DNA of 10,595 nucleotides from Rickettsiales bacterium (GCA_947485035.1 CANKQN010000022.1:1-10595); one strand, 5' to 3'. Shown: positions 1 to 6,192, counted from the stretch's first letter. Numbers and translations are program-made. Notes: generated by a model not told the origin, from the sequence alone.

Positions 1-1
1 A

Positions 2-85
2 GCAAGGCAATTACTTGTGAGCCAGCAAAAAGAACAACTTGCCAATATGGTTGTGGTTTATAAAACTATGGGTTTTGCAAATTAG
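2..85 (+). CDS. C-terminal end of a gene cut by the window edge; possibly a TolC/NodT-type outer-membrane efflux protein
   Basis: The first + strand frame open from the window edge runs for 27 codons and stops with TAG at 83-85. The tail contains ARQLLVSQQKEQLA followed by VVVYKTMG. An R-x-LL-x-x-Q-(x)n-L helix followed by a V(A)LYKALG-like ending is typical of the C-termini of NodT-family outer-membrane channels of RND efflux pumps, so this is my best guess. The fragment is short, so the family call is inference from one motif. The stop lies only 6 nt from the stop of the convergent IleS-like gene, and there is no room for a separate terminator. The upstream part of the gene lies outside the window. 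Confidence 0.45.
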   Translation, partial: ARQLLVSQQKEQLANMVVVYKTMGFAN

Positions 86-91
86 CACAGT

Positions 92-859
92 TTAATTTGG
101 CAAAATCTCAAATGAAAGTTCTTCGTTGAACACTGTGCCTGAAATTGGCTCAAGTTTAATATCGGTCGCTAAAACTTGTTCTTTAATGTATTCAATATTT
201 GCAAAAATTGCCTCTTTTGTTATGCTTTCTTGTGAAAAGTTTAATATAAGGGAAATTTTTTGTGAAAGTTCCAAGTTTTTTTCTTTGCGATTATTCTGCA
301 CCATGCGAATGAAATCGCGTGCAACGCCCTCCATTTCAAGTTCTTTGGTAATGGTGATATTAAGTATTATCAAAAATTTTCCGTCAATAGAGGTGTAATT
401 TTCTTCCACAGAATTTAGCTTAATTTGAATTTCGTATTCACTTTTTAAAATATTATGACCACAAATTTCAATGCCATTTTCGGCTTCGTTATAAATGCCT
501 TGTTTTGCTTGTTTAAGAACGGTTTGAAAATCTTTTCCAATTCGTTTTGCAACTTTGGAAGCGTCGATATTGATGATTTTTGTGCAGTCGAATTGTTCAA
601 GATTAGGTTCAAGAATGACATTTTTAATGTTCAGCTCTTCTTTGATAAGTGATTGCAATTCTTGATTAAGCGAAAAACCTTCGCCTGAAATTGTGATAGA
701 ATTAAGAGGCAGACGGGCTTTTATATTATGTTTCTTGCGAATTGAAAGACCTGCGTTGCAAATTTTGCGAACAAATTCCATTTGGTTAATAATTTCTTGC
801 GAAAATGGGATTGAGGAAATTTCTGGAAATTTTTGTAAATGTACGGAAGTGATAGTCAT
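92..859 (-). CDS. Free-standing C-terminal domain of isoleucyl-tRNA synthetase (IleS tail, DUF5915-like)
   Basis: The 255-residue protein matches only the last quarter of a type-2 (eukaryote-like) isoleucyl-tRNA synthetase. Residues 5-12 (SVHLQKFP) correspond to the conserved SVHL motif that follows the anticodon-binding helices. Residues 27-52 carry MEFVRKICNAGLSIR and IKARLPL, the usual VR..c.LGLs.R...IkvRqPL block. Residues 174-192 (LEMEGVARDFIRMVQNNRK) are the distal E-G-(I/V)-A-R-(D/E)-x-(I/V)-R block of the C-terminal domain. The Rossmann catalytic core, HIGH and KMSKS motifs and editing domain are absent, so it cannot charge tRNA alone. The ATG overlaps the stop of iscR in an ATGA arrangement, which argues for translation by coupling. 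It could be half of a split ileS, an extra copy of the domain with a new role, or the remnant of a rearrangement. The open, undamaged frame and coupled start favour a real gene. Normal full-length IleS is around 1,000 residues or more. Confidence 0.8.
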   Translation of the reverse strand: MTITSVHLQKFPEISSIPFSQEIINQMEFVRKICNAGLSIRKKHNIKARLPLNSITISGEGFSLNQELQSLIKEELNIKNVILEPNLEQFDCTKIINIDASKVAKRIGKDFQTVLKQAKQGIYNEAENGIEICGHNILKSEYEIQIKLNSVEENYTSIDGKFLIILNITITKELEMEGVARDFIRMVQNNRKEKNLELSQKISLILNFSQESITKEAIFANIEYIKEQVLATDIKLEPISGTVFNEELSFEILPN

Positions 860-1296
860 TTTTTTTCTAAAGAATTGTTGCCAAGTTTTGTAAGTTCTTC
901 AAGCGTTATTGATGTTAAATAATTTTCAATCTTTTCTTCAAATGCTTGCCAAATGTGGTGGGTTGTGCATTTTTCTTTCATTCCAAGACACCCATTTTCG
1001 TTGTGGCATTTGGTCATTTTAACTTTTTCGCCAGATGCAAATAGAATTTCGGAAAGCGTGATTTCATTTGGGTTTTTTGCTAAAATGTATCCCCCACCTG
1101 GACCTTTTACTGATTTTACAATGTCGTTTTTTTTCAGTAGCAAAAAAATTTGCTCTAAATATGAAATGCTAATACCTTGCCTTTGCGAAATTTGTGAAAG
1201 TGAAATTGGGGCGTTGGTTTTTTCTGATAAATTTGAATTTGTCACGATATCAATAATGGCAGAAACTGCATATCTTCCGCGGGTCGTCAGGAACAT
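856..1296 (-). CDS. iscR: Rrf2-family iron-sulfur cluster regulator IscR
   Basis: This 146-residue Rrf2-family transcription factor would sense the cell's Fe-S cluster status and control Fe-S assembly genes in the cytoplasm. It opens with MFLTTRGRYAVSAI, the standard Rrf2 N-terminus. A winged helix-turn-helix follows: a recognition region around residues 33-58 (SLSQISQRQGISISYLEQI) and the wing at 61-73 (KSVKGPGGGYILA). The cluster ligands of IscR are present as C97-x5-C103-x6-C110 with H113 two residues on, and the following segment (IWQAFEEKIENYLTSITLEEL) is IscR-like. This supports IscR rather than NsrR or CymR. E. coli IscR has five residues between its second and third cysteines; here there are six. 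The downstream partner is an IleS C-terminal fragment (4-nt overlap), not the iscS/iscU genes that usually follow. It is divergent from dapD and has its own promoter and a start-site palindrome. Confidence 0.93.
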   Translation of the reverse strand: MFLTTRGRYAVSAIIDIVTNSNLSEKTNAPISLSQISQRQGISISYLEQIFLLLKKNDIVKSVKGPGGGYILAKNPNEITLSEILFASGEKVKMTKCHNENGCLGMKEKCTTHHIWQAFEEKIENYLTSITLEELTKLGNNSLEKK

Positions 1297-1309
1297 TTAT
1301 GAAAATAAA

Positions 1310-1324
1310 GATTTACAGTAAATC
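1310..1324. promoter_or_regulatory. Perfect 7+1+7 palindrome at the iscR transcription start region (candidate operator)
   Basis: GATTTAC-A-GTAAATC is a perfect inverted repeat of 7-bp arms around one central base. It directly abuts the proposed iscR -10 box (1325-1330) and so would cover the transcription start and early leader. That is a natural position for an autorepressor such as IscR. The palindrome is seen directly; that it binds IscR is inference, since I did not match it to a published IscR consensus. Confidence 0.45.
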
Positions 1325-1354
1325 ATGGTAAAATAATAAGATATAAAATGTCAA
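1325..1354 (-). promoter_or_regulatory. iscR promoter (sigma-70 type)
   Basis: On the minus strand a perfect TTGACA (plus 1349-1354) is followed after 18 bases by TACCAT (plus 1325-1330), which matches four of six bases of the -10 consensus. The gap from the -10 box to the iscR ATG is 28 nt, giving a leader of roughly 20 nt with no obvious Shine-Dalgarno sequence. The same -35/18 bp/TACCAT architecture occurs in front of bioB. Confidence 0.6.
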
Positions 1355-1365
1355 GCTTAAAGTTC

Positions 1366-1394
1366 TTGACTTTTCCATGACTTCGTTTTGCAAT
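1366..1394 (+). promoter_or_regulatory. dapD promoter (sigma-70 type)
   Basis: TTGACT at 1366-1371 is followed after 17 bases by TGCAAT at 1389-1394 (four of six matches to TATAAT). The ATG of dapD lies 25 nt further on, a leader length like those of the other promoters here. Its -35 box lies 11 bp from the divergent iscR -35 box, so the two promoters stand back to back. Confidence 0.5.
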
Positions 1395-1419
1395 TAATAA
1401 TTAAAATTTTAATCCACAC

Positions 1420-2322
1420 ATGAAAGAAGTTTCGAAAATTTCCGAATATTTTGCTGAATTACAAGCAAAAACCATAAGATACACGGCAAAAGTTTCCGAA
1501 GATATTCAACGCATAATTGCCGAACTTGATTCTGGAGAGCGTAGAGTTTGTGCAAAATTTGGTGAAGAATGGGTTGTTGATCAGGATATCAAAAAAGCAA
1601 TTTTGCTTTACATGAATATGATGAAAACCTCAGTTATATCCCTACAATTCGATTCCTACATCGCAAGTGATGCAACGCCAGCTTTCGTTCAAAATGCTTA
1701 TGGTATTTTGGAAAAAGCACCACAGGAATCGGCGAAAAGTAACATGAGATGGTTTGACAAAATTCCCCTTAAAACAGCAAACTGGAAAAGCGTAAACTTT
1801 GAAAACGCAGGCTTTCGAATGGTTCCGGGTGCAGTTGTTCGCTATGGTTCTTTTATTGGAAAAAATGCTGTTTTAATGCCATCTTTCATTAATATTGGTG
1901 CTTATGTTGGTGCAGGAACAATGGTAGACACTTGGTCAACAATTGGTTCTTGTGCACAAATTGGTGAAAATTGTCATATTTCAGGCGGTGCTGGAATTGG
2001 TGGAGTTCTGGAACCACTTCAAGCAAACCCCGTTATTATCGGAAATAATTGCTTCATTGGTGCAAGAAGTGAAATTGCAGAGGGAGTGATTGTTGAAGAC
2101 GGCGCAGTTATTGGAATGGGAGTCTATATCGGTAAATCGACAAAAATCATTAACCGTGAAACTGGCGAAGTTTCTTATGGAAGAGTTCCAAAAAATGCCG
2201 TTGTTGTTTCTGGTTCAATTCCAAGTTCGGGCGGAGTCAGCCTTTACGCAGCGGTGATTGTTAAACAAGTGGACGACCAAACACGCTCAAAAACATCAAT
2301 CAACGAACTTTTACGCTCATAA
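1420..2322 (+). CDS. dapD: 2,3,4,5-tetrahydropyridine-2,6-dicarboxylate N-succinyltransferase
   Basis: DapD transfers succinyl from succinyl-CoA to tetrahydrodipicolinate in the succinylase branch of diaminopimelate/lysine synthesis, supplying lysine and peptidoglycan cross-links in the cytoplasm. The 300-residue protein has the helical N-terminal domain (about 1-110) and then a left-handed beta-helix of hexapeptide repeats (about 130-245). Diagnostic blocks include [15 protein letters not shown] (169-182), [14 protein letters not shown] (189-202), [10 protein letters not shown] (210-219) and [12 protein letters not shown] (232-243). The acidic active-site positions known from the family correspond to D170 and E218. 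The length slightly exceeds the roughly 275 residues of E. coli DapD. The ATG at 1420 has no clear Shine-Dalgarno sequence but sits 25 nt below a good promoter. A 48-codon membrane microprotein follows after 4 nt. No other dap gene is nearby. Confidence 0.95.
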   Translation: MKEVSKISEYFAELQAKTIRYTAKVSEDIQRIIAELDSGERRVCAKFGEEWVVDQDIKKAILLYMNMMKTSVISLQFDSYIASDATPAFVQNAYGILEKAPQESAKSNMRWFDKIPLKTANWKSVNFENAGFRMVPGAVVRYGSFIGKNAVLMPSFINIGAYVGAGTMVDTWSTIGSCAQIGENCHISGGAGIGGVLEPLQANPVIIGNNCFIGARSEIAEGVIVEDGAVIGMGVYIGKSTKIINRETGEVSYGRVPKNAVVVSGSIPSSGGVSLYAAVIVKQVDDQTRSKTSINELLRS

Positions 2323-2326
2323 TTTT

Positions 2327-2473
2327 ATGTGGAAAATAATCAAATTGCTGTTTTTAATTGCATTAATTTACGGCGCTTACTGGCTTTATGTTCAGTTCAA
2401 CAATCAAGAGCAGGCAAAAAAAGACGCAGTAGACTTCAACAAAACGCACGAAACTGTGGAGTTTAGGAAATAA
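2327..2473 (+). CDS. Small single-pass membrane protein of unknown function downstream of dapD
   Basis: An ATG 4 nt after the dapD stop opens a 48-codon frame ending TAA at 2471-2473. The product has a short basic start (MWKIIK), one hydrophobic segment at about residues 7-22 (LLFLIALIYGAYWLYV), and a polar, charged tail of about 26 residues rich in Lys, Asp and Gln. It is therefore probably a one-pass inner-membrane microprotein, with the tail on the far side of the membrane if the basic start stays in the cytoplasm. A longer version of this frame reaches back into dapD from an ATG at 2258. The shorter start is preferred because it gives near-zero spacing and a typical membrane anchor. I do not recognise the family; co-transcription with dapD is likely. 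Confidence 0.55.
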   Translation: MWKIIKLLFLIALIYGAYWLYVQFNNQEQAKKDAVDFNKTHETVEFRK

Positions 2474-2485
2474 ATTGAAAGTTGC

Positions 2486-2506
2486 AAGGGAGGTTTAACT
2501 TCCCTT
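2486..2506. terminator. Hairpin at the convergent dapD-unit/bioB junction (candidate bidirectional terminator)
   Basis: Arms AAGGGAGGT (2486-2494) and ACTTCCCTT (2498-2506) pair over nine positions with one G-U on the + strand RNA and a 3-nt loop. The loop is the bioB stop codon. There is no T-run after the stem on either strand, so a classical intrinsic terminator is not proven; the position between converging genes supports the role. Confidence 0.4.
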
Positions 2507-3436
2507 CACCATCTGCCGTAAATCCAATTTTTTGAGGAGTTCCAAATCCGAATTGGAGTCGTTATTTTGTGTTGTCAACAGTTTTTCACCGTAGAAAATC
2601 GAATTGGCACCAGACATAAAGCACATCGCTTGCATCTCTTCACTCATGTTAAACCTTCCGGCGGAAAGCCTTACAAACGCTTTTGGAAACATAATTCGAG
2701 TAATGGCCACAAGGCGAATATATTCAAATGGGTCAACATCTTTTGCGTGTTCAAGGGGTGTCCCCTTCGCCTTCACAAGCATATTAATTGGAATAGAATT
2801 TGGTTGGTGTTTCAGTTTTGAAAGTGTAACGAGCATTCGCAGACGGTCTTCAAAAGTTTCACCCATGCCAACAATTCCTCCGCAGCAAATGTTAATTCCT
2901 GCATCAGCAACATTATCAAGAGTTTCAAGACGCTCCGCATAAGGGCGAGTTGTTATGATTTTGTCGTAAAACTCTTCCGAAGTATCCAAGTTGTGGTTGT
3001 AATAATCCAAGCCTGCTTCCTTCATTGAAATTGCTTGCTGTTTATTAATTGTTCCAAAAGTAGCACAAGTTTCAATGCCTAAATCCTTAACAGCAGCGAT
3101 AATTTCGCACATTTTTTCCGTGTCTTTTTCGTGTAATTTACGCCAAGCAGCACCCATGCAAAAGCGGGTTGCTCCTGAATTTTTAGCTTCCATTGCGTGT
3201 TTAAGAATTTCTTCTTTGTCCATTAGAGGTTTTTTTTCAAGACCAGTATTATGATGAGCCGACTGCGGACAGTATTTGCAATCCTCCGGACAAGAACCCG
3301 TTTTGATAGAACAAAGCGTTGCAATTTCAACCTCGTTTGGGTTGTGATTTTCACAGTGAACCTGCCGTGCTTGGAATATTACATCAAAAAGTGGCTTTTG
3401 TGAAAGTTCAGTTGCTTGCTCTAAATTCCATTGCAT
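2495..3436 (-). CDS. bioB: Biotin synthase (radical SAM)
   Basis: BioB inserts sulfur into dethiobiotin to make biotin, using radical S-adenosylmethionine chemistry. From the chosen ATG the protein has 313 residues. It carries the radical-SAM cluster motif CPEDCKYC (C-x3-C-x2-C at residues 49, 53 and 56), preceded by ATLCSIKTGS. The [2Fe-2S] ligands known from E. coli correspond to the cysteines in RFCMGAAWR (93), IETCATFG (124) and INICCGGI (184 or 185), plus the Arg in VRLSAGR (256). The C-terminal block QAMCFMSGANSIFYGEKLLTT is diagnostic. The frame is open to a TTG at 3488-3490, but that TTG lies inside a -35 box (TTGACT) whose -10 falls 18 bp later, so the ATG at 3436, where family homology begins (WNLEQATELSQKPL), is the likelier start. 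No other bio genes are adjacent, so the rest of the pathway must lie elsewhere or be missing. Confidence 0.95.
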   Translation of the reverse strand: MQWNLEQATELSQKPLFDVIFQARQVHCENHNPNEVEIATLCSIKTGSCPEDCKYCPQSAHHNTGLEKKPLMDKEEILKHAMEAKNSGATRFCMGAAWRKLHEKDTEKMCEIIAAVKDLGIETCATFGTINKQQAISMKEAGLDYYNHNLDTSEEFYDKIITTRPYAERLETLDNVADAGINICCGGIVGMGETFEDRLRMLVTLSKLKHQPNSIPINMLVKAKGTPLEHAKDVDPFEYIRLVAITRIMFPKAFVRLSAGRFNMSEEMQAMCFMSGANSIFYGEKLLTTQNNDSNSDLELLKKLDLRQMVKGS

Positions 3437-3460
3437 GTTGCTTTTAAGAAAAGGTTTGTG

Positions 3461-3490
3461 ATGGTAACGAAGTTTTTTTTGAGTAGTCAA
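3461..3490 (-). promoter_or_regulatory. bioB promoter with upstream A-tracts
   Basis: On the minus strand TTGACT (plus 3485-3490) is followed after 18 bases by TACCAT (plus 3461-3466), the same spacing and -10 box as the iscR promoter. The bioB ATG is 24 nt downstream. Immediately upstream of the -35 box, four A-runs of 5-8 bases (plus-strand T-runs at 3494-3499, 3501-3506, 3509-3516 and 3518-3522) resemble an UP element. This promoter overlaps an alternative TTG start of bioB and argues against that start. Confidence 0.55.
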
Positions 3491-3521
3491 GAATTTTTTC
3501 TTTTTTGGTTTTTTTTATTTT

Positions 3522-3549
3522 TGTTATACTGTACTAGTACACTATAACA
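3522..3549. promoter_or_regulatory. 28-bp near-perfect palindrome between bioB and ispH (candidate operator)
   Basis: The site is centred between 3535 and 3536. Outer arms TGTTATA and TATAACA and an inner perfect 12-mer TGTACTAGTACA give 13 of 14 paired positions, with one C-C mismatch at 3529/3542. No T-run follows in either direction, so it is not a terminator. It lies 31 bp beyond the bioB -35 box and 52 bp before the ispH -35 box, so a dimeric regulator there could act on one or both genes. I did not match it to the BirA or BioR operators. Confidence 0.5.
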
Positions 3550-3601
3550 CTTGAAGGCTTTAATTTGTTTAATAGCTTGAATTTTGCATTTAAAATAACA
3601 C

Positions 3602-3630
3602 TTGATAATTCAAAAAATATTTCCTACGAT
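3602..3630 (+). promoter_or_regulatory. ispH promoter (sigma-70 type)
   Basis: TTGATA at 3602-3607 and TACGAT at 3625-3630 are separated by 17 bases. The ispH ATG follows 22 nt later, matching the short leaders of iscR, dapD and bioB. It probably also drives the transporter gene 16 nt downstream of ispH. Confidence 0.55.
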
Positions 3631-3652
3631 TTTGCAATATTCTTGTTTGAAA

Positions 3653-4579
3653 ATGAAAATAATACTGGCAAACCCAAGGGGTTTTTGTGCGGGTGTGCGT
3701 CGTGCTATTGAAATTGTGGAAAGGGCGATTGAAAAATTTGGCACTCCGCTTTTTGTGAAGCACGAAATTGTACATAATCGCTATGTTGTGGACTCATTCA
3801 AAACACGAGGAGTTATATTCACGGACGACCTTTCCATCGTTCCCGAAGGTGCAACAATTGTCTTTTCTGCACATGGAGTTTCCGATGCAATCATTGAGGA
3901 ATCTAAGGCGAAAAACCTTAACATTATTGATGCAACATGCCCACTTGTTACGAAGGTTCATCGGGAAGTTAAGGAATATGACGAAAATGGTGCGGAAATT
4001 ATTTTGATAGGGCACAAGGGTCATCCTGAAATTGAAGGCACTTCGGGGAAAATTAAAGGGAAGTATTACTTAGTGGAAACCCTTGCAGATGTTGAGAATC
4101 TTGAAGTTGGCAATATGGAAAATCTTGCTCTTGCAACGCAAACAACGCTTAGCATTGACGACACTAAGTCAATTGTTGATGCACTTTTGCAAAAATTTCC
4201 GGCAATTGAGAAGCATTATAAGTCTGATATTTGCTATGCCACACAAAACCGCCAAAACATTGTAAAAGCGATGATTCCCCAGATAACAAAGTTAATCGTG
4301 ATTGGATCAAAAGAAAGTTCAAATTCAAACAGACTTTGCGACATTGGAAATGAAAGCAACATTCAATCATTTTTGGTCGATAGAGCCTCAAACATTGCCA
4401 TTGAAAACTTTTCAGAAAGCGACATTGTGGGAATTACAGCGGGGGCTTCTGCTCCTGATAACCTTGTCATGGAAGTTATTGCACTTTTTCAGGAAAAATT
4501 CAATGCCACGCTGGAACCTTCAATTGCAAATTTTGAAGAAGACATCGTGTTTCACCTGCCAAAATCCGTGAGAATTTAA
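3653..4579 (+). CDS. ispH: 4-hydroxy-3-methylbut-2-enyl diphosphate reductase
   Basis: IspH (LytB) is the last enzyme of the MEP isoprenoid pathway. It is a cytoplasmic [4Fe-4S] enzyme that reduces HMBPP to IPP and DMAPP. From the chosen ATG the protein has 308 residues and starts MKIILANPRGFCAGVRRAI, the standard N-terminus; a 17-codon upstream extension to 3602 would run through the promoter and is rejected. Cluster cysteines are C12 (GFCAGV), C96 (DATCPLV) and C194 (DICYATQ). The substrate-binding residues known from E. coli fall at H41, H74, H124 and E126 (HKGHPEIEGT), with the conserved threonine in TQTTLS at about 165. Late blocks are GSKESSNSNRL (218-228) and TAGASAP (262-268). It has its own promoter and is followed by an MrpD-like gene after 16 nt, suggesting a two-gene transcript. 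Confidence 0.96.
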   Translation: MKIILANPRGFCAGVRRAIEIVERAIEKFGTPLFVKHEIVHNRYVVDSFKTRGVIFTDDLSIVPEGATIVFSAHGVSDAIIEESKAKNLNIIDATCPLVTKVHREVKEYDENGAEIILIGHKGHPEIEGTSGKIKGKYYLVETLADVENLEVGNMENLALATQTTLSIDDTKSIVDALLQKFPAIEKHYKSDICYATQNRQNIVKAMIPQITKLIVIGSKESSNSNRLCDIGNESNIQSFLVDRASNIAIENFSESDIVGITAGASAPDNLVMEVIALFQEKFNATLEPSIANFEEDIVFHLPKSVRI

Positions 4580-4595
4580 CCAATATAAACCTACA

Positions 4596-6062
4596 ATGTT
4601 AAACATAATAATTGCGATGATTGTTTCAATTGTTGCTCCGTTTTTTGTGAAAAACAAACACTCCCAGTTGGTCTTTGCAATTGGTATGCCGCTTTTGCTT
4701 GTTTTTCAACTTCTTTTGATGCAAATTTCGCACGAATACGAAACCGTAGCGTTTGAATATGCAATTCCAGTGGTTTTTTCTGTGACGCAAATATACCTCA
4801 ATTTCGCAGTCTTTATAAGCATTCTTTGGCTGTTAGCAAGTGTTTATTCGGTGTTTTATATTGCGAAAAATTATGGTGAAAACTCACTTGCGAAATTCAT
4901 GCCATACTACAACGCATCCGTTGGTTTTGCAATTTTAACAGTGTTTGCTAGCAATCTTTTTACAACATTCATTTTCTATGAACTTCTGACGCTTTCAACA
5001 TTGCCACTTGTGGGTTTTGGTGGGAAAATGGAGCATAGGAAATCCTTGACAAAATACGCAATGATTCTTCTTTTCTCTTCAATGGCATTGTTTTTACCGG
5101 CAATTTTCATGTTTCAAGGCATGGTTGGCACAACGGAATTTATGCAGGGAGATGGCACGATTTTGACTATTTTCGGGCAGGATTTCTCACAAAATGATTC
5201 AACTTTGAACAATTATCAATACACACCTTCGCCACTTTTAATGGTGATAATTTTTGTTATGATGGTTTTTGGGGTGGCAAAATTAGCAATTTTCCCTTTC
5301 AATGGCTGGCTTCCTGCCGCAATGTGTGCACCGGCACCAGTTTCCGCACTTCTTCACGCCGTTGCAGTTGTAAAAATTGGAGCATTCGTCCTTTATAAAG
5401 TTATATACGAACTTTACGGAATGCAGTATCTTTCTCATTTAAAAATGCTATATCCACACACATTCACAATAATAACACTTGTAGTCGTTTTTGGAATTAT
5501 TACAGCATCAATCCAAGCCCTTCAAACCTTCGACCTCAAACGCATACTAGCATTTTCCACAATCGCAAACATGGGCTACATCACTCTGCTTTTGTTGTCG
5601 TTTTCGGAAGCTGGAATGCAAGCAGGATTTTGGCATATTTTTGTTCATGGAGTGACAAAAATCGGGCTTTTCTTCATAGCGGGAATTTTATATTCAATAT
5701 ATCACACGAATAATTATCGCAGAATGTCGGGGGCGTTTAATCGGCACACAATTCTTGCTTTTGCCTTCGCACTTTTTGCATTTTCAATGATTGGAATGCC
5801 ACTAACGGCAGGTTTTATAAGCAAACAATTCACAATTTCAGCATTGGCTGAGTGGTCGTATATTTCACTTTTTGCGATATTATTTTCATCAGTTTCTTGT
5901 GCAATATACCTGTTACGCCCAGTAATATACGCAACATCTTCAACGAAAAAACACATAATTGATAACAATCTTACAACAATAACTTACGCCGTGATTTTAC
6001 CATTGGCAGTGCTGAATTGTGTAATTTTTGGTGTGGGATTTTTTTGGAACGACTACTTTTAG
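4596..6062 (+). CDS. Lone NuoM/MrpD-like proton- or cation-translocating membrane subunit
   Basis: The 488-residue polytopic inner-membrane protein belongs to the proton-conducting transporter family shared by NuoL/M/N of complex I and MrpA/MrpD of Mrp Na+/H+ antiporters. Length and sequence look nearest MrpD. It has about 13-14 hydrophobic segments. Key charged residues known from the family can be placed: E129 in TM5 (NLFTTFIFYELLTLSTLPLV), K229 before the broken helix (GVAKLAIFPFNGWLPAAM), H254 and K260 in ALLHAVAVVKIGAF, H351 and K355 in HIFVHGVTKIGLFF, and K410 in GMPLTAGFISK. All needed for ion relay appear intact. The ATG is 16 nt after ispH with no clear Shine-Dalgarno sequence. No other mrp or nuo subunit is next to it within the window; the following gene is convergent eno. 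Other antiporter subunits may be scattered in the genome, as can happen in reduced alphaproteobacteria (inference). Confidence 0.85.
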   Translation: MLNIIIAMIVSIVAPFFVKNKHSQLVFAIGMPLLLVFQLLLMQISHEYETVAFEYAIPVVFSVTQIYLNFAVFISILWLLASVYSVFYIAKNYGENSLAKFMPYYNASVGFAILTVFASNLFTTFIFYELLTLSTLPLVGFGGKMEHRKSLTKYAMILLFSSMALFLPAIFMFQGMVGTTEFMQGDGTILTIFGQDFSQNDSTLNNYQYTPSPLLMVIIFVMMVFGVAKLAIFPFNGWLPAAMCAPAPVSALLHAVAVVKIGAFVLYKVIYELYGMQYLSHLKMLYPHTFTIITLVVVFGIITASIQALQTFDLKRILAFSTIANMGYITLLLLSFSEAGMQAGFWHIFVHGVTKIGLFFIAGILYSIYHTNNYRRMSGAFNRHTILAFAFALFAFSMIGMPLTAGFISKQFTISALAEWSYISLFAILFSSVSCAIYLLRPVIYATSSTKKHIIDNNLTTITYAVILPLAVLNCVIFGVGFFWNDYF

Positions 6063-6192
6063 TTTGTCCCCACTACTAAACAGTTTGCAAATAGGCATTT
6101 TTCCGCAGAACATAATGCAAGAACTACATTTTAATCAGGGTTTTTTGTGCCAACGCACGCCAAACCTTTAAAACTGTGTTGTGGAATTTCCC

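Noticed and set aside
953..1321. 122-codon + strand open frame opposite iscR
   Set aside because: It is antisense to a clear IscR reading frame and runs into the iscR promoter; no family resemblance.
3494..3522. T-rich tract as an intrinsic terminator
   Set aside because: The palindrome lies after the T-runs on the + strand, not before them, and no + strand gene ends just upstream; it reads better as A-tracts upstream of the bioB promoter.
3602..3652. 17-codon N-terminal extension of ispH
   Set aside because: It overlaps the TTGATA/TACGAT promoter boxes, and the family N-terminus (MKIILANPRGFCAGV) begins at 3653.
6141..6165. Small GTGC/GCAC stem after a T-run in the transporter-eno gap
   Set aside because: Only four paired bases, and the T-run precedes the stem on + and has no counterpart after it on the minus strand; too weak to call.
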